NCBI RefSeq assembly: GCF_011305535.1
Contig: NZ_CP049905.1
Coordinates: 1,064,001-1,128,000, forward strand
Reading direction: 5' to 3'
DNA: 64,000 nucleotides
Source: Diaphorobacter sp. HDW4B
GTDB lineage: Bacteria > Pseudomonadota > Gammaproteobacteria > Burkholderiales > Burkholderiaceae_C
Shown: positions 48,273-56,629 of the stretch, one piece after another
Position numbering within the stretch: position 1 is the stretch's first letter
Layout of the letters: the number at the start of each line of letters is the position of its first letter
The notes under the pieces: model-generated
What the model was told of the DNA's origin: nothing
What the model saw: only the letters and a program-made list of their open reading frames with translations
Database searches by the model: none
Translations under genes and position numbers: made by a program

Positions 48273-49763
48273 ATGTTGAATCGTCGCACCGTTCTGGCGT
48301 CCGGCGCACTGTCTGCCGTGCCCTTGATGACCCCGCTGTCCGCGCTCGCGCAAGCGAAGAAGGACTCGGTCACGCTGGCACTCACGCTGGAACCACCGGG
48401 GCTCGACCCGACGGCCGGTGCGGCTTCTTCGATTGCCGAGATCACGCTCTACAACATCTACGAAACGCTCACCAAGATCAACGCCGACGGCAGCGTGTCG
48501 CCGCTGCTGGCCGAGAGCTGGGAGGTTTCGCCCGATCTCAAGACCTACACCTTCAAGTTGCGCAAGAACGTGAAGTTCCAGAACGGCGAGCCGTTCAACG
48601 CAAGCGCCGTGAAGTTCTCGTTTGACCGCGCGGGCGGCGACAAGAGCACCAACAAGGACAAGCGCACCTTCGCTGGCCTGTCCGCCAAGGTGGTCGATGA
48701 AAGCACCATCGTGCTCATCAACAGCGAGATCGATCCCGACCTGCTGTTCGTGCTCGGCCAGGCCACCGCCATCATCACCGAGCCCAAGAGCTCCGCGACC
48801 AACGCCACCAAGCCCGTGGGCACCGGCCCCTACAAGCTCGACGCGTGGGCGCGGGGCTCGTCCATCACGCTGGGCGCATCGCCCACGTTCCGCCAACCAG
48901 CGAACGTCAAGATCAAGCGCGCCACCTTCCGCTTCATTCCCGATCCGGCCGCGCAGGTCGCCGCCATGCTCGCGGGCGACGTGGACGCGTTCCCGCGCAT
49001 CACGCCGCGCAGCGTGGCGCAGTTCAAGGCCAACCCGCGCTTCCAGGTGGTCATCAGCGGCTCGCGCGCCAAGACGATTCTGGCGATGAACAACGCACGC
49101 AAGCCGCTGAACGATGTGCGCGTGCGCCGCGCCATCGCCGCCGCCATCGACCGCAAGTCCGTGATCCAGGGTGCTGCCGACGGCCTCGGCGCACCCATCG
49201 GCAGCTACTACGTGCCGGGCGCATTCGGCTATGTCGACACCACGGGCGTCAATCCGTACGACGTCGAAAAAGCCAAGAAGCTGCTGGCCGAAGCGGGCGT
49301 GAAGACGCCACTCGAACTCACGATGACGCTGCCGCCAGCGCCCTACGCACGCCAGGGCGGCGAGGTGATCACCGCCGAACTCGCCAAGATCGGCATCGTC
49401 GTGAAGACGCAGAATGTGGAATGGGCGCAGTGGCTCTCGGGCACCTACACCAACAAGAACTACGACCTGTCCATCGTCTCGCACGTCGAGCCGTTCGACC
49501 TGAACAACTACACCAAGCCCGACTACTACTGGGGCTACCAGTCGGAGAAGTTCAACGCGCTCTACGAGAAGATCAAGACCGCCGAGCGCCCTGCCGACCG
49601 CGCGCGCCTGCTCGGTGACGCGCAGCGCATGCTGGCCGAGGAAGTGCCCAGCGTCTACCTCTACCAGCCACAATGGGTCACGGTGGCCAACAAGAACCTG
49701 CGCGGTCTGTGGAAGGACATGCCGGTGTTCGTCAACGACCTGTCCGCGCTCGCGTGGGCATGA
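48273..49763 (+). CDS. Peptide-type ABC transporter substrate-binding protein (SBP_bac_5)
   Basis: Periplasmic binding protein, 496 residues, with GGAG seven to ten bases upstream of the ATG. The signal sequence (NRRTVLASGALSAVPLM...ALAQA) has consecutive arginines and a moderate hydrophobic core, so Tat export is possible. Family segments: LTLEPPGLDPTAG, LLAESWEVSPDLKTYTFKLR near residue 75-95, ATKPVGTGPYKL, and VRRAIAAAIDR. The ligand is likely a small peptide or a related amide; sequence alone does not tell. An amidase gene follows. Confidence 0.94.
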   Translation: MLNRRTVLASGALSAVPLMTPLSALAQAKKDSVTLALTLEPPGLDPTAGAASSIAEITLYNIYETLTKINADGSVSPLLAESWEVSPDLKTYTFKLRKNVKFQNGEPFNASAVKFSFDRAGGDKSTNKDKRTFAGLSAKVVDESTIVLINSEIDPDLLFVLGQATAIITEPKSSATNATKPVGTGPYKLDAWARGSSITLGASPTFRQPANVKIKRATFRFIPDPAAQVAAMLAGDVDAFPRITPRSVAQFKANPRFQVVISGSRAKTILAMNNARKPLNDVRVRRAIAAAIDRKSVIQGAADGLGAPIGSYYVPGAFGYVDTTGVNPYDVEKAKKLLAEAGVKTPLELTMTLPPAPYARQGGEVITAELAKIGIVVKTQNVEWAQWLSGTYTNKNYDLSIVSHVEPFDLNNYTKPDYYWGYQSEKFNALYEKIKTAERPADRARLLGDAQRMLAEEVPSVYLYQPQWVTVANKNLRGLWKDMPVFVNDLSALAWA

Positions 49764-49869
49764 TGTTTGCGGTTGCTTGCCGCTGAGTGCGCTTGGACAC
49801 CATGGTGGTGCGCAGCGCGACTCGTTCCGTGTCGAAGTTTCGTCGTCCTCGTTTGAAAAGATCTGGTTG

Positions 49870-51282
49870 ATGTCTGCTGCCCTCTACGACCTCAGCGCCA
49901 GCGAACTGCTGGCCGCGTATCGCTCCCGCCAACTCTCGCCCGTCGAGGTCACGCAATCCGTGCTGGACCGCGTGGCGCAATGGGAGCCGCAACTGCGTGC
50001 CACCTATCTGCTGAACCCGCAAGGCGCGCTCGCTCAGGCCAAGGCCAGCGAAGCGCGCTGGATGAAGAACGCGCCCACCGGTCTGCTCGACGGCGTGCCG
50101 GTCACCATCAAGGAAAACATCGCCACCAAGGGCGAGCCCATGCCGCTGGGCACGGCTGCGGTGGAGCTGTTTCCGTCGATGACGGACTCGCCCGCCGCAG
50201 CACGTCTGCGCGAATCGGGCGCGGTGTTTTTCTCCAAGACCACCATGCCCGACTACGGCATGCTGTCGTCCGGCCTGTCGAGCTTTCATGCGCTCACGCG
50301 CAATCCGTGGGATCTGAGCAAGGGGCCGGGTGGCTCCAGCGCCGGTGCGGGCGCAGCGTCCGCAGCCGGTTATGGCCCGCTGCATATCGGCACCGACATC
50401 GGCGGCTCGATCCGCCTGCCCGCAAGCTGGTGCGGCATCTTCGGGTTGAAGCCGAGCCTCGGTCGCGTGCCCATCGATCCGCCCTACACCGGCCGCGCCG
50501 CAGGCCCGATGACGCGCACCGTCACCGATGCTGCACTCATGATGCAGGTGCTCTCGCAACCCGATGCGCGCGACAGCATGAGCCTGCCTGCACAGAACAT
50601 CGCCTGGCATGAAACCGAAGCCGCGACGCCCGCATTTTTCCAAGGCAAACGCATTGGTCTGCTGCTGGATGCGGGCTGCGGATTGCCGCTTGATGACGAA
50701 GTGCGTCAAGGCATCGAAGCCGCCGCGAAGCTGCTCGAAGCCGCTGGCGCGCAGGTCACTTCGATGAAGCCTTTCATGACGCCCGAGATGCTTGCGGGAA
50801 TGGACCATTTCTGGCGCATGCGTTCGTTCTCCGACATGCAATTGCTGCCCGCCGAACGCCGCGAAAAAGTGCTGCCCTACATCCGCACCTGGGCCGAAAG
50901 TGCGGCCGACTTTTCGGGCAAGCAGGTGTTCGATGCAAGCCAGCAGTTCCACCTCACGCGCGTGGCCACGGTCAGGGCCTGCAATGCGTTCGACTACGTG
51001 ATCTCGCCCGTCGCGCCGCATGTGGCGTTCGCGGCGGAATGGGCCTCGCCAACCAACGATCCGTTCAAGCCGCTGGAGCACATCGGCTTCACCGTGCCGT
51101 TCAACATGTCGGAGCAGCCCGTCTCGTCCGTCAATTGCGGCTACACGAAAAGCGGCTTGCCCATTGGCCTGCAGATTGCCGGTGCGCGCTTTGACGATCT
51201 GGGCGTGCTCAAGGCATCGCGCGCGTTCGAGCAGATGCGCGGCGAGCAGCGCGCATGGCCCGAACCACCGCCGCTCGCCTGA
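49870..51282 (+). CDS. Amidase-signature hydrolase
   Basis: Amidase-signature family, 470 residues from ATG 49870 (MSAALYDLSA), no signal peptide, so cytoplasmic. Catalytic triad Lys81 (VPVTIKENIA), cis-Ser156 (GPGGSSAGAGAA) and nucleophile Ser180 (GTDIGGSIRLP); the Lys-to-nucleophile spacing of 99 residues equals that of fatty acid amide hydrolase. Could act on an imported amide, as it directly follows the binding-protein gene by 106 bases. GatA is unlikely: no gatC or gatB adjoins. Convergent with the exporter gene downstream, four bases apart. Confidence 0.92.
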   Translation: MSAALYDLSASELLAAYRSRQLSPVEVTQSVLDRVAQWEPQLRATYLLNPQGALAQAKASEARWMKNAPTGLLDGVPVTIKENIATKGEPMPLGTAAVELFPSMTDSPAAARLRESGAVFFSKTTMPDYGMLSSGLSSFHALTRNPWDLSKGPGGSSAGAGAASAAGYGPLHIGTDIGGSIRLPASWCGIFGLKPSLGRVPIDPPYTGRAAGPMTRTVTDAALMMQVLSQPDARDSMSLPAQNIAWHETEAATPAFFQGKRIGLLLDAGCGLPLDDEVRQGIEAAAKLLEAAGAQVTSMKPFMTPEMLAGMDHFWRMRSFSDMQLLPAERREKVLPYIRTWAESAADFSGKQVFDASQQFHLTRVATVRACNAFDYVISPVAPHVAFAAEWASPTNDPFKPLEHIGFTVPFNMSEQPVSSVNCGYTKSGLPIGLQIAGARFDDLGVLKASRAFEQMRGEQRAWPEPPPLA

Positions 51283-51286
51283 TCGA

Positions 51287-51940
51287 TCAGCGCTGCGATG
51301 TGGCCAGCTTCACCGCCAGTCCCACAAAGACCAGCGCGGTAATCTTGTTGAGCCACCACTGGCCCTTGGCCGACTTCAGCAGCAGTTTGCCGAACACACC
51401 CGAGAAGATCGCGATCGCGCCGAACACCAGAAACGTCGCGAGGATGAACACCGCGCCGAAAGCGAAGATCTGCGGCGCGACCGGGCCCAGCGCCGGATTG
51501 GCGAACTGCGGCAGAAACGCCAGAAAGAAAATCAGCACCTTGGGGTTGGTGAGGTTCATCACCACGCCGCGCATCACCATGCGCATGAAGTCGCCAGCGG
51601 ATGCGGCCTGTGCAGTCCGCTTGGGCTGATCGTCACCATCGTCCTTCACGCTGGTCGGCGCACGCCAGGCGCCCCAGGCGAGATAGACCAGATAGGCCGC
51701 GCCGCACCACTTGAGCACGGTGAACGCCATCTCGGACGCGGCGAACACCGCCGCCAGCCCCAGCGCCACGGCCGAGGTGTGCACGATGATGCCCAGGCAC
51801 AGCCCCACGACCACCGCAATGCCCATGCGCCAGCCGCGCTGCGCCGATTGCAGCAGCACGAAAAGGTTGTCCGGACCGGGGCTCAGGCCCAGTAGAACGG
51901 CTACGCCAAAGAAGGTGATCAGTGTCTGAAGGGTCGGCAT
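51287..51940 (-). CDS. LysE/RhtB-family amino-acid exporter
   Basis: Inner-membrane exporter, 217 residues, about six transmembrane helices. The family N-terminal motif GLSPGPDNLFVLLQSAQRG (residues 18-36) and the central NLTNPKVLIFFLAFLPQF are conserved. A charged loop (residues about 95-115, with SVKDDGDDQPKR) links the two halves. Substrate uncertain: homologues export lysine, homoserine, threonine or other metabolites. Confidence 0.92.
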   Translation of the reverse strand: MPTLQTLITFFGVAVLLGLSPGPDNLFVLLQSAQRGWRMGIAVVVGLCLGIIVHTSAVALGLAAVFAASEMAFTVLKWCGAAYLVYLAWGAWRAPTSVKDDGDDQPKRTAQAASAGDFMRMVMRGVVMNLTNPKVLIFFLAFLPQFANPALGPVAPQIFAFGAVFILATFLVFGAIAIFSGVFGKLLLKSAKGQWWLNKITALVFVGLAVKLATSQR

Positions 51941-52080
51941 GATGGGCGTTCAAGCAAAAACCCCTGCATTCTGCACCGAACTGGCGCATGCCCCGCCGCC
52001 AGCCGTCGCACAATAGAGGGCTCGCGCGCATGTGGCCTTCAACCGACCTGCGCCGCCCTTTCATCTCTATCCACACCTCC

Positions 52081-52683
52081 ATGGACCCGATTCTTCTGGT
52101 GCTGCTTGCGGCAACGGCCTCCTACTTCATCAATGCCAAGCAGCAGCGCCAACGCATCGCCGTACTCGCCGAACATCTGCAGCCGTTCCAGATCGAAAAG
52201 CACATCGAGGCGCTCACGCAAGGCTACCTGCGTGCCATGGGCGAGAAGGAAGACGAGCGCCGCCTGCAGGTGCTCGCGCTGCTCAGCGACAACGAACAGT
52301 CGCTCGTGAGCCAGTTCAATCGCTTTGCCGCCTCTTTCCAGAAGGTGAGCGAGCCCATGGCCCGCGTGAGCAAGCTGCCCGTGAGTCTGCCGTTCGCCAC
52401 GCAGCTCATGCCCGGCAGCACCTTCGACATGCGCAAGGCCGTGCAGCTCCACGCCCAGGGCTTCGAGCGCGTGATTCGCAACGAGGCAGGCCGCTCGCCG
52501 CGCGACAAGGCGTTCATGATGACCGCCGAAATCCTGCTCATGCAGCACAGTTGCCATTGGTACTGCAAGTCCAAATCGGTCGCCTCGGCGCGCATGCTGG
52601 CGCGCAACAAAACGCCGCACGAGCAGCTCGTGCAATCGGTCTCGCCCGAGACCCGCGCGGCCTATCAAGCACTGGTCGGCTGA
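52081..52683 (+). CDS. Membrane-anchored protein of unknown function
   Basis: 200 residues from ATG 52081 (MDPILLVLLA); a longer in-frame reading to 51988 is unlikely. Residues 3-18 form a single N-terminal membrane helix; the rest is mainly helical, with a charged segment (YLRAMGEKEDERRLQVLALL) and the motif CHWYCKSKS near residue 160. No family recognised. It precedes the histidine-kinase-like gene by 127 bases on the same strand, so they may be linked. Confidence 0.7.
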   Translation: MDPILLVLLAATASYFINAKQQRQRIAVLAEHLQPFQIEKHIEALTQGYLRAMGEKEDERRLQVLALLSDNEQSLVSQFNRFAASFQKVSEPMARVSKLPVSLPFATQLMPGSTFDMRKAVQLHAQGFERVIRNEAGRSPRDKAFMMTAEILLMQHSCHWYCKSKSVASARMLARNKTPHEQLVQSVSPETRAAYQALVG

Positions 52684-52810
52684 CCGCGCAGCGCCTGCGC
52701 TGTAGGACAAGCCCGGGCGTTGACGGGAAGGTCTTGCGGGCCACGCTTTCCATCCCGCAGAATGCCATTTGCCGCGTGTTACATGCAGCAACATTGCATC
52801 GCCTGCCTCC

Positions 52811-53500
52811 ATGAACAAGATCGAAACCCATCAAGCCAACGTCTGGATCGCTGCGGGCGTCCAGCACTCCGTTCTCTCGCGCACTCTGCCCGCGCTGCGC
52901 CACGATCTGGCGGGCTCGGTGTCGGTGTTGCGCATGGGGCTGGCCGTCATCGCCCGCAAGCTGGACAACGGCGGCGAGCAGATCGAACGCGATGCGATCC
53001 TGCAGCGCACCCAGTCGCTGGAAGCCGGTGTCACCGAACTGAGCAACGGTCTGCGCAGACTTCGGCACTGGGACAAACCCACGCACGAGTTGCTCGATTC
53101 CCGCGCCTTGCTGGGCGAGATCTGGGCGCTGGCAAGGCCGTTTCTCGCGCTGCGCAACATCGACCAATCGCCGCTGCCGGATGCGAGTGATGCGGGCTGG
53201 CCCACGCAACCGCTCAAGCCCCAGCCGCTCATGTATTTGCTGCTGGCCAGCATCTACCATCTGGCCGAAGGTGCAGGCAACACGCCCGAGCGCATCACCA
53301 CCACGCCGCTCGCAGACCGCATTCGCGTGTCAAGCGAAGGCCTGATGCCATCGACCAGCGCGCCGGACGACTGCATGCTGGGCGCGGGAGTGCGTCACAC
53401 CCCCGCCATCGACCACCTCAGCCTGCTGTGTCTGGCCGATCACCTGCAGAGCCACATCGAATTCGAATCCGCGCAGTCCGTGCTCATTCATCTCGACTGA
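52811..53500 (+). CDS. Histidine-kinase-like protein without catalytic ATPase core
   Basis: 229 residues from ATG 52811 (MNKIETHQAN). Residues about 22-80 look like a two-helix dimerisation/phosphoacceptor domain: the first helix has RHDLAGSVSVLRMGLAVIAR, resembling an H box, and the second ends LSNGLRRLRHWD. A later LYLLLASIYHLAEG-like helix corresponds to where an N box would lie, but the Asn and the Gly-rich ATP lid motifs are missing. A phosphotransfer protein like ChpT, or a dead kinase, fits. Family uncertain. The 3' end overlaps the convergent DUF429 gene by 17 bases. Confidence 0.65.
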   Translation: MNKIETHQANVWIAAGVQHSVLSRTLPALRHDLAGSVSVLRMGLAVIARKLDNGGEQIERDAILQRTQSLEAGVTELSNGLRRLRHWDKPTHELLDSRALLGEIWALARPFLALRNIDQSPLPDASDAGWPTQPLKPQPLMYLLLASIYHLAEGAGNTPERITTTPLADRIRVSSEGLMPSTSAPDDCMLGAGVRHTPAIDHLSLLCLADHLQSHIEFESAQSVLIHLD

Positions 53501-54338
53501 ACGGCACGCCGACGATCCAGCCTTCCAGCGAATCCATCTGCGCAGGCAGGCCATGATTCACATGTCTGGCCAAATGCTGACGATGCGCCCAAGCCGCCGC
53601 AAGCATGCACAGCACGGCATCGACACTGTCGCCGCTGGCATCGGTCTCCAGCAACTGGCGTTGTGATTCGCTCAACAGCACATGCAGGCCATCGAGCATG
53701 GCCAAGGGCTGCTCGATCAGGCTCACCAGTTGCTTTCTCGCCGCCGCACGTTCAGGTGTCTGCTTGGCCTTGTCATCGCTTTTGTAGCTGGCCCGCGCAA
53801 TGAGTTGGCGCGCCAACCAGCCCGGATAAGCCTCCAGCGCCACGCGGCTGCGGTCGCCCTCTTCCAAGCCCGGCAGATGAACACCCGCCTGCCTCAGCAG
53901 AGGCACACCCGCATGCATCATGAAAGCCACGGGCGGGTTCACCCATTTCATCGAAGGACTGGAGCCCGCAGGGCCATCGGTGGCGCGGTGCGCAAACTTG
54001 CGGCCCACCGGTCTGGCTGCGCAGAACGCAGCAAAAAAATCACGAATCTGCAGGCGGCTGAGCGATGCGTAATGCGCCATGCATTTGTCCCATTGCGTTG
54101 GCCACAGCAGATGTTCAACCAACTCGCGCGGAAGACCAAAAGGCAGATCGAAACCACCCACCCAGTGCTGTGCTTGTGCGAGCCATTCGGCAAACGCGTC
54201 AAGGCTCTCGAAGCGCTCGATGGCGAGGAGTCTGACGCCCTGCCCGGCACATTCGCCACGCGCCAAAACAATGGGCTTGCGGCGCGTTGGAGCGCTCGAA
54301 AAATCGCAGCCGATGAGTTGCTGCGGCTGCGTGCTCAT
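53484..54338 (-). CDS. DUF429 family protein
   Basis: 284 residues, predicted RNase H-like fold. Opens with GCDFSSAPTRRKPIVLARG (Asp at about residue 12, the conserved position of the fold's first acid), then VGGFDLPFGLPRELVEHL (second acid), GVHLPGLEEGDRSRVALEAY PG-type segment and, near the C-terminus, DASGDSVDAVLCMLAAAWA (third acidic position). Nuclease or structural role is unproven for the family. Overlaps the kinase-like gene at its 3' end; four bases separate it from the DMT transporter gene upstream. Confidence 0.85.
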   Translation of the reverse strand: MSTQPQQLIGCDFSSAPTRRKPIVLARGECAGQGVRLLAIERFESLDAFAEWLAQAQHWVGGFDLPFGLPRELVEHLLWPTQWDKCMAHYASLSRLQIRDFFAAFCAARPVGRKFAHRATDGPAGSSPSMKWVNPPVAFMMHAGVPLLRQAGVHLPGLEEGDRSRVALEAYPGWLARQLIARASYKSDDKAKQTPERAAARKQLVSLIEQPLAMLDGLHVLLSESQRQLLETDASGDSVDAVLCMLAAAWAHRQHLARHVNHGLPAQMDSLEGWIVGVPFSRDE

Positions 54339-54342
54339 GGCG

Positions 54343-55227
54343 TCAACCCAGGCCCAGCGCAGTCACGCCCGCTGCGATCAATACGGCGCCGAAAATGCGC
54401 GCCTTGCGGTCGCCTTCCTTGAGCAGATGGCCGCCAATCAGAGCGGCAAACAGCATCGAGACCTCGCGCGCCGGAGCCACGTGCGACATGGGTGCGTGCT
54501 GCATCGCATAGAGCACAAGCACGTAGGCCACGGGGCTCACCACAGCCACGGCGAGCGCGTATTTCCACTGCTGCTTCCACAGTACCTTCAGCTCGGCGGG
54601 CTTGCGCAGCGCGACCGGAGCGAGCAGCAGGATGCGCAGGATGTTGCCCATGTAGTCCACCAGAATCGGCGACAGCAGCATGATCTTCACCGCATAGCCA
54701 TCGACCACCGTGTACGACGCGATGAACACGCCCGTGAGCACGCCGTAGAACATGCCTTTGTGGATGCGCGTGCGAGCGCTCTGCTCCTTGGCCGCCGTGC
54801 GCAGCAGGTTCACGCCACCCGCAATCAGGAACACGCCACCGACCACCGCCGCAATGCCCAGCGCACCGAGTGCGGACAGCGATTCGCCCAGAAACGTGAT
54901 CGCCACCATCGACGACAGCAGCGGCCCCGTGCCGCGCGCCAGCGGATAGACCACGGTGAGATCGGCCTTGCGATAACCGCGCAGCAGCACCACAAAGTAC
55001 AGCACATGCAGCACGCCGCTGAGCGCGACGATGCCCCATTCCTTTGCGCCCCACAACGGCACCACGTCGCGGCCCAGCCACCAGCCGAGCGGCGCCCAGA
55101 TCACCATGTTGAGAACGGACGTGAAGAAGGCAAAGCGCGAGTCACCGCCCGCGCGCTTGGCCACGATGTTCCATCCCGCGTGGATCAGGCCCGCGAGAAT
55201 GATCAGTCCAAAGGCGGTCAATGACAT
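54343..55227 (-). CDS. DMT-superfamily (EamA-like) transporter
   Basis: 294 residues from ATG 55227 (MSLTAFGLII); a reading from 55278 would add a polar, Met-less extension. About ten transmembrane helices arranged as two EamA repeats; the second half contains VLYAMQHAPMSHVAPAREVS and MLFAALIGGHLL, the usual end of repeat 2. Drug/metabolite exporter family, substrate unknown. Its stop lies four bases before the DUF429 start, so the two are likely co-transcribed. Confidence 0.9.
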   Translation of the reverse strand: MSLTAFGLIILAGLIHAGWNIVAKRAGGDSRFAFFTSVLNMVIWAPLGWWLGRDVVPLWGAKEWGIVALSGVLHVLYFVVLLRGYRKADLTVVYPLARGTGPLLSSMVAITFLGESLSALGALGIAAVVGGVFLIAGGVNLLRTAAKEQSARTRIHKGMFYGVLTGVFIASYTVVDGYAVKIMLLSPILVDYMGNILRILLLAPVALRKPAELKVLWKQQWKYALAVAVVSPVAYVLVLYAMQHAPMSHVAPAREVSMLFAALIGGHLLKEGDRKARIFGAVLIAAGVTALGLG

Positions 55228-55350
55228 GCGTTGTTCTTTGTTGGAGTGCTTGCAGGCATGTTCACGAAAAGCGCCCATCCCGAGCGCTTTGCCATCTCAC
55301 CGATCAGCGTGGATCGAGAGATGGAGGGAGAAAACAGGAAACGAAAAAAA

Positions 55351-55773
55351 TCAAGCGCGACCGATGACCGAGGCCGTTGCCATCAGCTCTTCGAGCAGCG
55401 CGAACGACACCTTGCCCGATGTGGAGTAAGGATCGAACTCGGGGCGCTCGGAGTACTTCAGCACGATCGAGTGATTGAGCTTGGCGAGGTTCACATGGCC
55501 CATGGTCCAGCCACCGAAGCGGCGCTCGGAGATTTCCTCGAACGACAGCAGCTCGACGTCCTTGTGGCGGATGTCGGCCTGAATGCTGCCGAACAGCTCG
55601 CTCACCGTGGAGCGACCGCCTTCGATGGCCTGCAGGAAGATGCCGCCGCCGTAGCACAGCACACCCGTGATGCCGCTCGCCGGATTGTGCGAACGCGATT
55701 GTGTGAGGATGGCTTCAATCGCCGCGGGCGAAGTGTCGACCGCACGGCTCACATACAGCAAACGCACCAGCAT
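55351..55773 (-). CDS. BLUF-domain blue-light photoreceptor protein
   Basis: 140 residues consisting almost entirely of one BLUF domain (1-95) with a 45-residue C-terminal cap. FAD-site residues are all present: Tyr7 (RLLYVSRA), Asn30 (SRSHNPASGITG), Gln48 (GIFLQAIEG), Trp89 and Met91 (FGGWTMG), so a functional light-responsive photocycle is expected. No output domain is fused, so it must act on a partner by protein contact. The ATG is three bases after the folE stop, making a folE-BLUF pair. Confidence 0.92.
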   Translation of the reverse strand: MLVRLLYVSRAVDTSPAAIEAILTQSRSHNPASGITGVLCYGGGIFLQAIEGGRSTVSELFGSIQADIRHKDVELLSFEEISERRFGGWTMGHVNLAKLNHSIVLKYSERPEFDPYSTSGKVSFALLEELMATASVIGRA

Positions 55774-55776
55774 GGC

Positions 55777-56517
55777 TCATTTCCTTCCGGGAATCAGTGA
55801 CAGAAATTCGCGGCGCAGCGTGGGGTTCGTGAGGAACACGCCACGCATCACCGAGTTGATCATCTTGCTGTCCATCTCGCGCACACCGCGCCAGGACATG
55901 CAGAAGTGCGAAGCCTCCATCACCACGGCCAGACCATCGGGCTGGGTCTTTTCCATGATGAGGTCAGCCAGTTGCACCACGGCCTCTTCCTGGATCTGCG
56001 GACGGCCCATGACCCAGTCCACCAGACGCGCGTACTTCGACAGACCGATCACGTTGGTGTGCTCGTTGGGCAGCACGCCGATCCAGATCTTGCCCATGAC
56101 CGGGCAGAAATGGTGGCTGCAGGCGCTGCGCACGGTGATCGGGCCGACGATCATCAGCTCGTTCAGATGCTCCGCATTCGGAAACTCGGTGATCGTGGGC
56201 GGCTCCACATAGCGGCCGCGGAACACCTCGTTGATGTACATCTTCGCGACGCGGCGCGCGGTGTTGTGCGTGTTGTGGTCACCCTTGGTGTCGATGACCA
56301 TGCTGTCGAGCACGCCCTGCATCTTCACCTCGACCTCGTCGAGCAGTCTTTCCAGTTCGCCCGGTTCGATGAATTCGGAGATGTTGTCGTTGGCATTGAA
56401 ACGCTTGCGCGCCGCAGCCAGACGTTCGCGAATCTTCACGGATACGGGAGTGCCTTCGTCAGCCTGCGGTTGGGCGTTCAGCGGTTCTGCGTTGGGGGCG
56501 TCAGGGATTTGTGACAT
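55777..56517 (-). CDS. folE: GTP cyclohydrolase I
   Basis: First enzyme of tetrahydrofolate and tetrahydropterin synthesis, converting GTP to 7,8-dihydroneopterin triphosphate. 246 residues from ATG 56517 (MSQIPDAPNA). Zinc ligands Cys133 and Cys206 with His136 (SACSHHFCPVMG, HFCMSWRGV); GLSKYARLVDWVMGRPQIQE and the MRGVFLTNP terminus are typical. About 45 poorly conserved, Pro/Ala-rich N-terminal residues precede the catalytic domain. Upstream of the BLUF gene. Confidence 0.95.
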   Translation of the reverse strand: MSQIPDAPNAEPLNAQPQADEGTPVSVKIRERLAAARKRFNANDNISEFIEPGELERLLDEVEVKMQGVLDSMVIDTKGDHNTHNTARRVAKMYINEVFRGRYVEPPTITEFPNAEHLNELMIVGPITVRSACSHHFCPVMGKIWIGVLPNEHTNVIGLSKYARLVDWVMGRPQIQEEAVVQLADLIMEKTQPDGLAVVMEASHFCMSWRGVREMDSKMINSVMRGVFLTNPTLRREFLSLIPGRK

Positions 56518-56629
56518 ATCGGGATAGTAACAGCGATTGGAGTCCACAGTGCGGGACGGCACTTATCGCCTCATGGCTTGTCAAATAACCTTCAATAGCT
56601 ATACAAACAATAGCATCAAAGCACCGTAT

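Noticed and set aside
49800-51282. Amidase read as GatA of the tRNA amidotransferase
   Set aside because: The catalytic triad fits both, but there is no gatC or gatB next to it and the gene follows a peptide-binding protein; a general amidase is the safer call.
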